Below, piece after piece: positions 56,026-64,000 of a stretch of 64,000 nucleotides of DNA (position 1 is the stretch's first letter; each line of letters opens with the position of its first letter). The translations under genes were made by a program, and so were the position numbers. This DNA comes from Hirschia baltica ATCC 49814 (GTDB lineage: Bacteria; Pseudomonadota; Alphaproteobacteria; Caulobacterales; Hyphomonadaceae). The stretch is from contig NC_012982.1 of assembly GCF_000023785.1 (NCBI RefSeq), positions 2,108,001 through 2,172,000 on the forward strand, written 5' to 3'. The notes under the pieces were generated by a model. It had not been told where the DNA came from, did not search any database, and saw nothing but the letters and a program-made list of their open reading frames with translations.

Positions 56026-56709
56026 CTATTGAAGCGTTCTTCCGTCGTCGGACGGTTCACATGCCCCAGCTACACGGCTTAGATCAACACATACTTCGGT
56101 AAGATCTTCTGCATTTGCAAAAGGTCCTGTGGATAAACGTACACCGCCGCCAACTTCATCATAGAATGGCGTAAGTTCCTCTAGGTCTAGCTCACCTTCA
56201 AGGCGGTTCCAATCAGCAGATGCCGCACCCTGTGTTGGGTAAAGTCCAAGATCTGCATATCTAAACAATGATTGCCCGTTTTCCATTTCAGGTGCTTCAT
56301 CATACTGAGTTTCCGCTTCGGACACATCAATCATAGGTGTCGAAGCAGAAGGTGTATGTTGAGCAGCTTCAGAAATAGGCTCCGGCGCAGCTGAGTAATT
56401 TGCATCGCTATAGCTTAGCGCAGCTTCATCCACAGGCTGCATGATCTCAAGCGCACTGCGAAGCGTCTTAAGTTCAACATTCAAAGCCTGAACCTTGGAT
56501 TCGATTTCATCGACCATAGCCAACTCATCAGTCGGTTGGTAGCTGCGTAGATCTTTGGGGATCAAAACACCTTCAGGAGGGTCTTGTCGAAGACCATCAT
56601 CTACATATGAAGTTTCACCAGATCCGGAAATGCGGGTGCACGCTGATAAAGCGATAGCGCCTACAGAGAAAACCGAAACACGAAGAATATGGAGCAAATT
56701 TATTTTCAT
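56026..56709 (-). CDS. Lipoprotein with SPOR-like C-terminus
   Basis: 227 residues. Lipoprotein signal peptide ends AIALSAC (Cys near 21). A short coiled-coil (residues about 60-90, EIESKVQALNVELKTLR) is followed by a Pro/Ala/Glu-rich linker and a C-terminal part (GGGVRLSTGPFANAEDLTEV) that looks like a SPOR-type glycan-binding fold. The coiled coil and possible SPOR domain hint at envelope or division function next to mipZ. The frame is open far upstream, but ATG at 56709 fits the signal peptide. Confidence 0.75.
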   Translation of the reverse strand: MKINLLHILRVSVFSVGAIALSACTRISGSGETSYVDDGLRQDPPEGVLIPKDLRSYQPTDELAMVDEIESKVQALNVELKTLRSALEIMQPVDEAALSYSDANYSAAPEPISEAAQHTPSASTPMIDVSEAETQYDEAPEMENGQSLFRYADLGLYPTQGAASADWNRLEGELDLEELTPFYDEVGGGVRLSTGPFANAEDLTEVCVDLSRVAGACEPSDDGRTLQ

Positions 56710-56821
56710 AAGACCAATTTCGCTCAACGTGGTTAACACATCATTGAGAAAGGTAGCAGAAAACCAGCATTTTACGATCACTTCTTGATAATTTTGGCAA
56801 AAGAAATTAACGCTTCGCCTC

Positions 56822-57697
56822 ATGAGCAAAAATAACACGATAACTGTCCTAAAGACACCTTCAGAATTACGCGACTGGCGAATTGAACAAATACGCCTTG
56901 GCAACACCATTGGATTTGTTCCAACCATGGGCGCTCTACACGCTGGACACATATCATTGGTGGAAGAAGCCAAACGCCATAGCAGCAGCGTCATCGTCTC
57001 TATTTTTGTAAACCCGACTCAATTTGCGCCGCACGAAGATTTTGACAGCTATCCACGCACTATGGATGAAGATCTAGAAAAGCTCACTTCAGCAGGCTGT
57101 CATGCAGTCTACTGCCCTGTTGCTAAAGATCTTTACCCTGAAGGAAATTGCACACAGGTATATGTTGAAAACCTGTCTAAAATCCTTGAAGGCGAGCACC
57201 GCCCGCATTTCTTTGGCGGTGTCACAAACATTGTCTCCAGATTATTTACCCATGTTGCACCAGACATCGCAGTCTTTGGTGAAAAAGACTATCAACAGCT
57301 TCAAATCATCAAACGCATGACATTAGATCTGGGTATGCAGATTAAAGTCATTGGTGCTAAAACAATGCGTGAACCAGATGGTTTGGCGATGTCTTCTCGC
57401 AATAGATATCTCTCGCCTGAAGACCGCGAAAAAGCTGGAAAATTTGCTCAAGCTCTGCGAAAAGCGGCACAAGCCATTGAAAATGGTAGCCTAATTTCAA
57501 CCACAATAGATCAAGCTATTCAAGATATATCAGCAGCAGGCCTTGGCCCAATCGACTATGTCGCCGTCAGAGATGCAAGCTCATTGGAAGACCTCGGAAC
57601 AGATACGCTGAAAAAAGGTGTTGATGCACGCATCCTCACAGCTGCCTGGATGGGCAAGACGCGTTTGATCGACAATCTACCTCTGTCTCGCAATTAA
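56822..57697 (+). CDS. panC: Pantothenate synthetase PanC
   Basis: 291 residues. Condenses pantoate and beta-alanine with ATP. Nucleotidyltransferase motifs: FVPTMGALHAGHISLV (HxGH type), FVNPTQFAPHEDFDSYPRT, VFGEKDYQQLQIIKRM and the KMSKS-like AMSSRNRYLS. It is diverged from the lipoprotein gene on the other side; panB is 55 kb away. Confidence 0.97.
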   Translation: MSKNNTITVLKTPSELRDWRIEQIRLGNTIGFVPTMGALHAGHISLVEEAKRHSSSVIVSIFVNPTQFAPHEDFDSYPRTMDEDLEKLTSAGCHAVYCPVAKDLYPEGNCTQVYVENLSKILEGEHRPHFFGGVTNIVSRLFTHVAPDIAVFGEKDYQQLQIIKRMTLDLGMQIKVIGAKTMREPDGLAMSSRNRYLSPEDREKAGKFAQALRKAAQAIENGSLISTTIDQAIQDISAAGLGPIDYVAVRDASSLEDLGTDTLKKGVDARILTAAWMGKTRLIDNLPLSRN

Positions 57698-57700
57698 TCG

Positions 57701-58138
57701 CTACCAAACACCCGCTTCTTTTAGCGCTAATTCAAGGTGAATTGGCGTATCTGCAGGTGCCGGCGAGGATGGGCTAATATCTGGTGGCACATCAGAGTCT
57801 TTCAAATAGCGCCACCCCTGAAACGGGCGTTTCACCTTCACATGAACAGGCACAAGCTCTGGATCAAAATGGATGAGGCAGAATTTTGGTGCCCCCTCGA
57901 TTTCAACGCGTTCAATCTCGATAATACGCTGGCGCAGACAAATTTTATGCTTGATGACCCAATACATCGAGCCACCATTGATAATCTCAGCACCTCGCTT
58001 GGGCATCATCCGCGTTTCATGCACGGGATTGGCAGATAAGCCTGCCGCTCTGCGTTGTTGCATAACGTGTTGTTGCCACTCGGTGAAACTCTCAATAGAT
58101 TCAGCACCGGCAGCGAGTTTGATCATGTGAAGCGCCAT
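57701..58138 (-). CDS. DUF1489 family protein
   Basis: 145 residues of the COG5458/DUF1489 type: HMIKLAAGAESIESFTEWQ, SMYWVIKHKICLRQRI, PVHVKVKRPFQGWRYL. Cytoplasmic, function unknown, common in alphaproteobacteria. It converges with panC, three bases apart. Confidence 0.88.
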   Translation of the reverse strand: MALHMIKLAAGAESIESFTEWQQHVMQQRRAAGLSANPVHETRMMPKRGAEIINGGSMYWVIKHKICLRQRIIEIERVEIEGAPKFCLIHFDPELVPVHVKVKRPFQGWRYLKDSDVPPDISPSSPAPADTPIHLELALKEAGVW

Positions 58139-58185
58139 CACATATAAATAGAGCGACTCTTTTTAAAGGCCAGCCCCTCATATGA

Positions 58186-58893
58186 TTAATTTGTGGGGAT
58201 ACGTTTTGACTCTAATTGCTGATTGGCATCGCTAGCGAGAGAAAACGCAACATCCGTCACCTTCACAGAAAATGTCCGCTCACCCTTAACACCAAAACGC
58301 CCACCACGCGCGTAAAGATCATATCCAGTGACAAAAGTGACGCCCCATTGCTCAGATCGACCAAAGCTATAGACTTGCCTATAGCTATCCACCCACGCAC
58401 CTTCTGGTGTTTTGAATGGCTTATTGATCGAATATTCAAGGCGCGACAAAAGCCCTGTATTCGCATCCAGATTTAAACCGCCGACCATTTGTTGTGAGAC
58501 TAACGCATCTACCGGACCGTCATTATTTGAAAGCTTGTGCTGAAATTGCACATTCCAGCCATCCGCCGTTTGAACGATATTTCCCTGCCCTAAACTAGAA
58601 CGCAAATCATCAGCAAACAAACGCACATCAGGCTGAACTTCCCGCGCCCAATCATCTACAATTGCGTCCAATTCTTCATCAACCCCAACACGCCGGCTAA
58701 TACGAAAGCGACGGCTCAATGGTTTTAACGGGTCGTATTCTATTTCTCGCACTGCGCCAGAACTAGATATGGATGCACGAAAAGCAGCCCGCATAGAAGG
58801 AACAGGTTCTGCATCAAGCAAAGCGATATTTAACGCTTCAATAGGAGTGATTTGCGCTCCAGCTAAATAGAAAAATGCACTCACCAACCCCAT
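58186..58893 (-). CDS. Exported protein of unknown function
   Basis: 235 residues, not recognised. A short N-terminal signal-like segment (LVSAFFYLAGAQI) suggests export. The rest is predicted beta-rich with repeated alternating patterns (GGLNLDANTGLLSRLEYSI, QWGVTFVTGYDLYARGG), perhaps a periplasmic or outer-membrane associated beta-structure. It lies between DUF1489 and an enoyl-CoA hydratase gene. Confidence 0.65.
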   Translation of the reverse strand: MGLVSAFFYLAGAQITPIEALNIALLDAEPVPSMRAAFRASISSSGAVREIEYDPLKPLSRRFRISRRVGVDEELDAIVDDWAREVQPDVRLFADDLRSSLGQGNIVQTADGWNVQFQHKLSNNDGPVDALVSQQMVGGLNLDANTGLLSRLEYSINKPFKTPEGAWVDSYRQVYSFGRSEQWGVTFVTGYDLYARGGRFGVKGERTFSVKVTDVAFSLASDANQQLESKRIPTN

Positions 58894-58943
58894 TTTACGA
58901 CTTTCTCAGCAAACCGGTTCAGGAAATTTTGATCCCAGAATAG

Positions 58944-58978
58944 AAAAAAGCTCCTAAGGAAAGGTTTCCGAAGAAGCT
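58944..58978 (-). terminator. Intrinsic terminator of the enoyl-CoA hydratase gene
   Basis: On the minus strand: AGCTTC / GGAGCT closing stem with an inner GGAAA / TTTCC stem, followed by TTTTTT (plus-strand A-run 58944-58949). It lies about 70 nt beyond the gene's stop. Confidence 0.7.
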
Positions 58979-59048
58979 CTTCTCCACACCAGCCTTTGCA
59001 CGAAATTACGTCCAAAAAAGGTGATTTTCATAACAACACATGGGCAAA

Positions 59049-59855
59049 TTATTCGTCTTCACTTTTAGCCCAGCTAGGAGAGCGATCTTCTACAGCTGCA
59101 GTCAGACCTTCTATTCCTTCCGCAGAGGCTCGCTGTTTTGCACTCAAGCGTGCAACTGAATGCATCAATGAAGAATCTATAGGTTCTTCTAATACGTGCG
59201 AGATGAGAGCTTTTGTATTCGCAAGGGCTGAAGGACCAGCTTTAAATGCGAGTGATGCCATATATTCAGCGAGATTTTCCATCTCTGCCTCATCTTCAAC
59301 AGCATATTGAACAAGGCCGATCTGTTCCGCGAAATCACCATCGAAAGTTTCACCAGTTAGAAATAACGCTTTGGCCCAGCGCGGCCCAATAGCTTCAACG
59401 ACAAAAGGCGCAATTGTTGCCGGTAGAATACCTCGCGCAACGTCAGGAAAACTAAAACCGACATTTTTACTGGCAATAGCAATATCACAAGCAGCGACAA
59501 TGCCCACACCGCCGCCCCGTGCATCACCATGCACCATAGCCAAGGTCAATTGAGGCATTTCGTATAATTTACGAAGCATATTTGCCATGGCCAGCGCATC
59601 TTCTTCGTTTTCTTTTTCGGTGTAGTCGATTGCAGCTTTGGTCCATTCTTTATCGCCGCCAACAGAGAAAACATCTCCCGCTCCCCTGAAAATAACAAAG
59701 CGGACTTCTACTGTCTTGGATACAAGATCAATTGCATCACTCAACTCTTCGACAACCAACGAATTAAAAGCATTGTGCTGCTCAGGACGGTTGATCAGGA
59801 TAACCGCAACGCCCAATCGCGAAACATCAAGCTCAATATGCTCATAAGTGGACAT
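59049..59855 (-). CDS. Enoyl-CoA hydratase/isomerase family protein
   Basis: 268 residues. Crotonase fold: ILINRPEQHNAFNSLVVEEL, FVIFRGAGDVFSVGGD (CoA-binding oxyanion-hole loop), ARGGGVGIVAACDIAIAS and FSFPDVARGILPATIAPFVV, which resembles methylglutaconyl-CoA hydratases. The residue usually Glu in the second catalytic position appears to be Asp (FPDVA). ATG at 59855 has GGGAG 6 nt upstream; the frame is open 61 codons further. Confidence 0.92.
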   Translation of the reverse strand: MSTYEHIELDVSRLGVAVILINRPEQHNAFNSLVVEELSDAIDLVSKTVEVRFVIFRGAGDVFSVGGDKEWTKAAIDYTEKENEEDALAMANMLRKLYEMPQLTLAMVHGDARGGGVGIVAACDIAIASKNVGFSFPDVARGILPATIAPFVVEAIGPRWAKALFLTGETFDGDFAEQIGLVQYAVEDEAEMENLAEYMASLAFKAGPSALANTKALISHVLEEPIDSSLMHSVARLSAKQRASAEGIEGLTAAVEDRSPSWAKSEDE

Positions 59856-60075
59856 GGAAGACTCCCTTTCGTGAATATGCATCTTTATGCACCCTATACC
59901 CGCCAACAGCATTACCACCAGTGCCATTTGGGCGCAGTTAATTCGCTTTAATAAAAAAGCCGATGAATAATTTGAAATTCTTGGTGTCAATTTGTTTGGG
60001 TTTGTCGTGTAAACTTCATTCGACAACAAGACTCTCAAAAGTTAGAGCCGTCTTAAATTGATACGAGCGTGAAAT

Positions 60076-61848
60076 ATGGGCCTGTTACCTAGTCGAGAAA
60101 ACAAACTCAGCCAAACGATATTGGACGGGCTCCCCTTTCTTCAGGATGTGCCCAAATCAACGCTGAAACTCCTTGAAAATGACATGGCTCATTTTTCCGT
60201 TCCAGGCGGTCAGCAATTATTCGCCGCCGGTGCGCCCGCCGATGCTATCTATTTTGTTATTTCAGGCTCTTTAGGAGCATTTACCCCCAAGAGTGATGGA
60301 CGGTCCGAATTTCTTGGTCATATTCGTACAGGCGAGCCTGTTGGTGAAATAGCGCTTGTTGCCGGTGAAAACCATCAAAACGATGTGTACACCCTTCGAG
60401 ACACAGAGCTTGTTCGTCTCACGCGCCAAGGATTTATGAAGCTCATCAAGTCTAATCCGGGACTGCTGGAACGCCTCACGCGCGTATTATTACTGCGCCT
60501 CAGAAAATCGCGCCGCAAACAACCAAGACGCGCTGAACCACGCGTCTTTGCTCTCATGGCGACATCACCCACGATTGACGTTGATTTAAGAGCTAAGGCG
60601 CTCGCTAAAGAACTGGAAAACCTATCTTTCAAAGTCAAAATCGTCGATGAAAGCGATGCTGACAAAGACTCAAGATATTTTGATGATCTAGAAGCGCGCC
60701 ACGACATCGTTATTTTCAAAACAGCCATCGGCGACAGCAATTGGTTCCGTATGAGCCTTCGCTATGCAGACAGAATTTGGATTCTTGCCAGAGCAGACGC
60801 CCATCCATCGTCCCCATTAATGCCTGATGATGAAAGCCCGACACGTCAGTTCAAATTGGTTGATATTATTCTGCTTCATCATGGCAATTCACGAATTGGT
60901 GCTGAACCTGCCAAATGGAGAGATGCTGCAAAAGCGTCTCGCATATTCCATTGGGATGGTCTCAATGACGACGATTGTAAACGTCTGGCACGTGTCATGG
61001 CTGGGCGATCTGTGGGGCTTGTTATGTCTGGTGGCGGTGCACGTGCATATGCCAGCATTGGCGCAGTGAGAGCTTTAAGAGAAGCAAAATGTCCTATTGA
61101 TCTTGTAGGCGGCACCTCGATGGGGGCTGTGGTAGCTGCTTGTGTCGCGTCTGGCTGGTCGGATGATGAAATTGACAGGCGTATCCGCAAAGCCTTTGTC
61201 GAATCAAACCCCTTAGCAGACTACACACTTCCAGTCGTTGGGCTCGTAAAAGGTCACCGTGTTGATGGAAGGCTGGCAGAACACTTTGGGGATATCAATA
61301 TTGAATCATTAGAAATCCCTTTCTATGCGGTTTCCACCAATTTAACCCATGGCGCTGTTCGTATTCATACCGAAGGTTTGCTTCGTCAGGCATTGCGTGC
61401 ATCAATTGCACTACCGGGAATTTTGCCTCCAATTGTCGATGGTGAACAAGTTTTAGTTGATGGGGGTGTTCTAAATAACTTCCCTTCAGATGTTATGAGA
61501 GAACTACACAGAGGTAAAATTATTGGCGTGGATGTTGCCCAAGCAGACCGAGGTTTAAATCCTCAGGATTTTGTCAATCCACCCGGATTTTTTAGATGGA
61601 CAATGAAGCATGGCTTCTCAGCGGCTCCGCCAATCGCAGCTCTTTTAATGCGGGCAGCGACAGTCAGTGTGGACCCAAAAGATGGTTCACAATATACGGA
61701 TGTGCTTATCACGCCTGATATCGAAGATACGGAATTACGCGACTGGAAAGCTTATGATGACATTGTCGAACGCGGCTATATCGCGACCAAAAAGGCACTT
61801 ACCCAATTAAACGGCCCGATCGCACGCACATTGATTACGTCGACTTAA
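60076..61848 (+). CDS. Patatin-like phospholipase with cyclic-nucleotide-binding domain (NTE family)
   Basis: 590 residues. N-terminal cNMP-binding domain (about 20-135; VPGGQQLFAAGAPADAIYFV, GEPVGEIALVAGE), a middle region, and a C-terminal patatin domain: GLVMSGGGARAYASIGAVRAL (oxyanion, about 315), GTSMG (nucleophile Ser348) and VLVDGGVLNNFP (Asp462). It resembles neuropathy-target-esterase-like lysophospholipases of bacteria. The cAMP or cGMP response is untested. It converges with spmX. Confidence 0.95.
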   Translation: MGLLPSRENKLSQTILDGLPFLQDVPKSTLKLLENDMAHFSVPGGQQLFAAGAPADAIYFVISGSLGAFTPKSDGRSEFLGHIRTGEPVGEIALVAGENHQNDVYTLRDTELVRLTRQGFMKLIKSNPGLLERLTRVLLLRLRKSRRKQPRRAEPRVFALMATSPTIDVDLRAKALAKELENLSFKVKIVDESDADKDSRYFDDLEARHDIVIFKTAIGDSNWFRMSLRYADRIWILARADAHPSSPLMPDDESPTRQFKLVDIILLHHGNSRIGAEPAKWRDAAKASRIFHWDGLNDDDCKRLARVMAGRSVGLVMSGGGARAYASIGAVRALREAKCPIDLVGGTSMGAVVAACVASGWSDDEIDRRIRKAFVESNPLADYTLPVVGLVKGHRVDGRLAEHFGDINIESLEIPFYAVSTNLTHGAVRIHTEGLLRQALRASIALPGILPPIVDGEQVLVDGGVLNNFPSDVMRELHRGKIIGVDVAQADRGLNPQDFVNPPGFFRWTMKHGFSAAPPIAALLMRAATVSVDPKDGSQYTDVLITPDIEDTELRDWKAYDDIVERGYIATKKALTQLNGPIARTLITST

Positions 61849-61865
61849 GCGAACAATGCCATTAA

Positions 61866-63659
61866 TTACTCGGCATCTTTCTCTGCGCCCCGACGCGACA
61901 CAAGAAAATAAGCAGCCATAAGGAATATGACACCGCCAATAGCGATCATCAAAGGACCGTAAGCAATATCACTTTGTTTTACAATTTGGCCAGGTTGCGC
62001 TTTTTTATAAAAATCGAATATGCCAAATATAATAACGGCAACAGACGCGATAAGCGCGCTTAACCAAAGACGTTTACCGGCTTTATTTTCACTGTATTCG
62101 CCGACACTGCCAACATCATATGATAGCTCGTCCGTCAGTGAAGTCTCGTTCCCGATTTCATCTCTAATGTCGACTTCTGGCTGCAATGCAGTATCCGCAT
62201 AACCATACCCATTATCTGTCGTTTTCTTGACTTCATCATCAACCGAGCGCGTAAGTGGCAATTCTTGTTCTGAGCTATCTCTCGTCAGCGTTTCTGATAA
62301 ATTCCAAGCATTCTGTTCTGGTTCTTGGTTAGTTGCAGCATCTCTGTCCAGTTCAACCGGCTTATCATTGATTTCTTCTGACAAAGCTTGAATTTCAGGC
62401 TGAAAGATATTTGCAAGACGAGCAGCTACAGCATCAGCAGCCTCTTTCGGGGTTGTCGCCTTGCTAGAAAGTTTAGCAGCATGCGCTTCCTCTCTTGCAC
62501 CCTGCTCACCCAATAAACTTGAAATCACCTGTTCTGGTGTTTCTACTTTTTCTTCAGTTTCCAACAACTCGATGTCATTTGCAGCTTCCATTTTGTTTGC
62601 AACAAAGGAATCCGACTTACGGCCAATGTCCTGAGTGCTAGAGCCATCTTCAAAAGTGTCATCTAACGCCAAATCATCATTCGCAATCAAACGCTCAACT
62701 TTGTTTACAGCCATCGCGATTGAAGTCAGCTCAGTCTTCTCTTCTTCGAGCGAATTTATATTGCCATCTTCATTGCCAGCATCTTGTTCGACGCTTGCCT
62801 CTTCAGCAAATTTACGTTCAGCTTGTTGTAAAGCGTCATCGACTTCTACGCCAATTGCATGAAAAACCTCTTCATCGGTTTCTCCAATAAACACAACTTC
62901 CTGATCATCTAAATTGGATGTATCAAACTGATCCGTATTCGTGACTTTATTTGCAGGTATTACGCCCTCAGAAAAATCCGATTCGCCATTAAATTTGAAA
63001 TCTGGCTCAAGGTTTTCTTTTAAATCGACTGAAGGATTGGAAGCCTCAGGAATGGGTGAACCTGTTGCGAGAAGCTGCTCTAAAGCAGACGTCATATTCT
63101 CAATATCGTCACTTTGAGTTTCAATTTCGGGTTCTTTTTGAACATCATAAACACTCACATCTTTTTGAGGAGCAACCAGTGGCGTCGCTGCTGTTGCGCG
63201 TCCGTCTGGATGTTCAAGAAATAGAGCTTTTTCAATTGCCCGGCGGCGCACGAGAGCATCCACCACACAAACATGACCATTCAAACGCGCTTTGCGCCAA
63301 ACTTCCATAGCGTGAGCGGCACGAATATGTTCACCAGAATTCAAGAAACGAAGCACTTCACTGTCCCGAAATAGGCCAAGCGAAATATTGGACGCAAATG
63401 AAACAATAGCGTCATGCTGGTTTTGATTTAGCGGTGAGAATAAAAGATCCTCCAACGCTTCTTCAATCGGCTTCAAGTCATAAATCAACAATGCTTCAGC
63501 GTCTTCAGGAGACACACGAACGCCTTCTCTAGCTGATTTTACATGGCCATACCCAACGACCCAACGTCCGTCAGGAAGACGTGTTGCACGTTCACGAAAG
63601 CCTTCAAAGCTCTTGATAAGTGCTAGCCCCGAACGAGAAATACGAAGTGAGAAAGTCAT
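61866..63659 (-). CDS. spmX: Stalked-pole muramidase-like scaffold SpmX
   Basis: 597 residues. N-terminal GH24 lysozyme-like domain: LALIKSFEGFRERATRLPDG (Glu19) and RWVVGYGHVKSAREGV. A very long acidic low-complexity linker (about 165-520, rich in Glu, Asp and Ser/Thr) follows, then two C-terminal membrane segments (ALIASVAVIIFGIF and LMIAIGGVIFLMAAYFLV). This layout is that of Caulobacter SpmX, which localises DivJ to the stalked pole; the linker there is shorter. Enzymatic activity is uncertain. The DivJ target pathway (DivK) is encoded in this window. Confidence 0.93.
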   Translation of the reverse strand: MTFSLRISRSGLALIKSFEGFRERATRLPDGRWVVGYGHVKSAREGVRVSPEDAEALLIYDLKPIEEALEDLLFSPLNQNQHDAIVSFASNISLGLFRDSEVLRFLNSGEHIRAAHAMEVWRKARLNGHVCVVDALVRRRAIEKALFLEHPDGRATAATPLVAPQKDVSVYDVQKEPEIETQSDDIENMTSALEQLLATGSPIPEASNPSVDLKENLEPDFKFNGESDFSEGVIPANKVTNTDQFDTSNLDDQEVVFIGETDEEVFHAIGVEVDDALQQAERKFAEEASVEQDAGNEDGNINSLEEEKTELTSIAMAVNKVERLIANDDLALDDTFEDGSSTQDIGRKSDSFVANKMEAANDIELLETEEKVETPEQVISSLLGEQGAREEAHAAKLSSKATTPKEAADAVAARLANIFQPEIQALSEEINDKPVELDRDAATNQEPEQNAWNLSETLTRDSSEQELPLTRSVDDEVKKTTDNGYGYADTALQPEVDIRDEIGNETSLTDELSYDVGSVGEYSENKAGKRLWLSALIASVAVIIFGIFDFYKKAQPGQIVKQSDIAYGPLMIAIGGVIFLMAAYFLVSRRGAEKDAE

Positions 63660-63739
63660 ATTGGTTTGGCCTGAAGTTTATTACTATACCTGCAATCTAG
63701 CTACAGATATGCAATAAGGGTGCCTCTTTTGCGGCGAGT

Positions 63740-64000
63740 TTAAAGCAGAACAGCAGATGCCAAACCTAGAAACGCGCAAAAACCGACAATATCAACACTT
63801 GTTAACACAAACACAGACGAAGCAACTGCTGGATCAGCACCTAATTTTTGCAATCCTAGCGGCACTAACACACCTGCCAGTCCTGCCCATAAGAATGTGA
63901 AAAACATAGCAACACTGATGACGCCGCTTAGCTGGGGGTCCTTAAACCAGATCAATGCCATAAGGCCAACACCAAAGGAAAAAACAAGGCCATTTACAAG
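63740..64000 (-). CDS. mgtE: C-terminal part of MgtE-type magnesium transporter (partial)
   Basis: 86 codons run off the right edge; the stop is at 63740. The sequence (VNGLVFSFGVGLMALIWF, FLWAGLAGVLVPLGLQKLGADPAVASS, FVLTSVDIVGF) fits the membrane domain of MgtE: Asp in LGADPAVAS and TSVDIVGF are the pore-lining and Mg-binding positions of the family. The N-terminal CBS part lies outside the window. Confidence 0.88.
   Translation of the reverse strand, partial: LVNGLVFSFGVGLMALIWFKDPQLSGVISVAMFFTFLWAGLAGVLVPLGLQKLGADPAVASSVFVLTSVDIVGFCAFLGLASAVLL

Overview
The window reads as chromosomal DNA from a dimorphic, budding or stalked alphaproteobacterium of the Caulobacterales type. The moderate GC content and gene set suggest a marine Hyphomonadaceae close to Hirschia; this is inference from gene content, not a database match. 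One 64-kb stretch holds a holdfast-type polysaccharide cluster, the cell-polarity genes divK, pleD and spmX, and the division-site regulator mipZ. Intact open frames cover almost everything. I recognised no rRNA, tRNA, CRISPR array, prophage or insertion sequence.

Layout. 1-2.2 kb: start of a membrane-anchored TPR protein, panB, an NnrU-like membrane protein and a MarR regulator, all on minus; then a SRAP abasic-site protein on plus. 3.2-6.9 kb: a tight three-gene plus-strand operon of coiled-coil and membrane proteins of unknown function (DUF6384-like middle gene), the best candidate for an undescribed system. 7.1-19.0 kb: polysaccharide cluster matching holdfast (hfs) genes: initiating sugar transferase (hfsE-like), hfsG, hfsH and a second GT2 (hfsL-like) on plus; hfsA and hfsB on minus; hfsD diverging from hfsA; a one-repeat Sel1 protein, a GNAT-like acyltransferase, the polymerase hfsC, and a GH5 glycosidase facing hfsC. 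No flippase (hfsF) is in the window.

19.3-29.5 kb: 2OG oxygenase, arfB, RcnB-like protein, gatB, aldo/keto reductase and a gatC-GNAT-gatA operon; then a DUF6491 lipoprotein, ruvX and a lipoprotein esterase. 29.6-39.6 kb: plsY-dprA-topA-rnr-nudix-rpmG on plus facing divK-pleD on minus. 40-51.7 kb: ridA, COG3146 acyltransferase, HIT protein, GST, PQQ-type sugar dehydrogenase, a solitary FRG-domain gene that looks accessory, trhO, clpS-clpA, DUF1499, a D,D-carboxypeptidase and a membrane acyltransferase. 51.7-64 kb: a structured intergenic region, a merR-carboxymuconolactone decarboxylase pair with a textbook MerR operator, a sterol-desaturase-like hydroxylase, a sialidase-fold lipoprotein, mipZ, a lipoprotein, panC, DUF1489, an unknown exported protein, an enoyl-CoA hydratase, a cNMP-binding patatin, spmX and the C-terminus of an MgtE transporter.

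How they work together: DivK, PleD and SpmX act in the polarity circuit that in Caulobacter drives the motile-to-stalked transition, and MipZ places the division plane. The hfs products build, modify and export the polar adhesin that such cells use to attach. The other genes are mainly housekeeping: pantothenate (panB and panC, 55 kb apart), Glu-tRNA amidotransferase (gatB separate from gatCA), Clp proteolysis, RNA decay and DNA processing. Two minus/plus genes (nudix, hydroxylase) appear to lack a normal start codon but have a perfect Shine-Dalgarno in front of an in-frame ATA.
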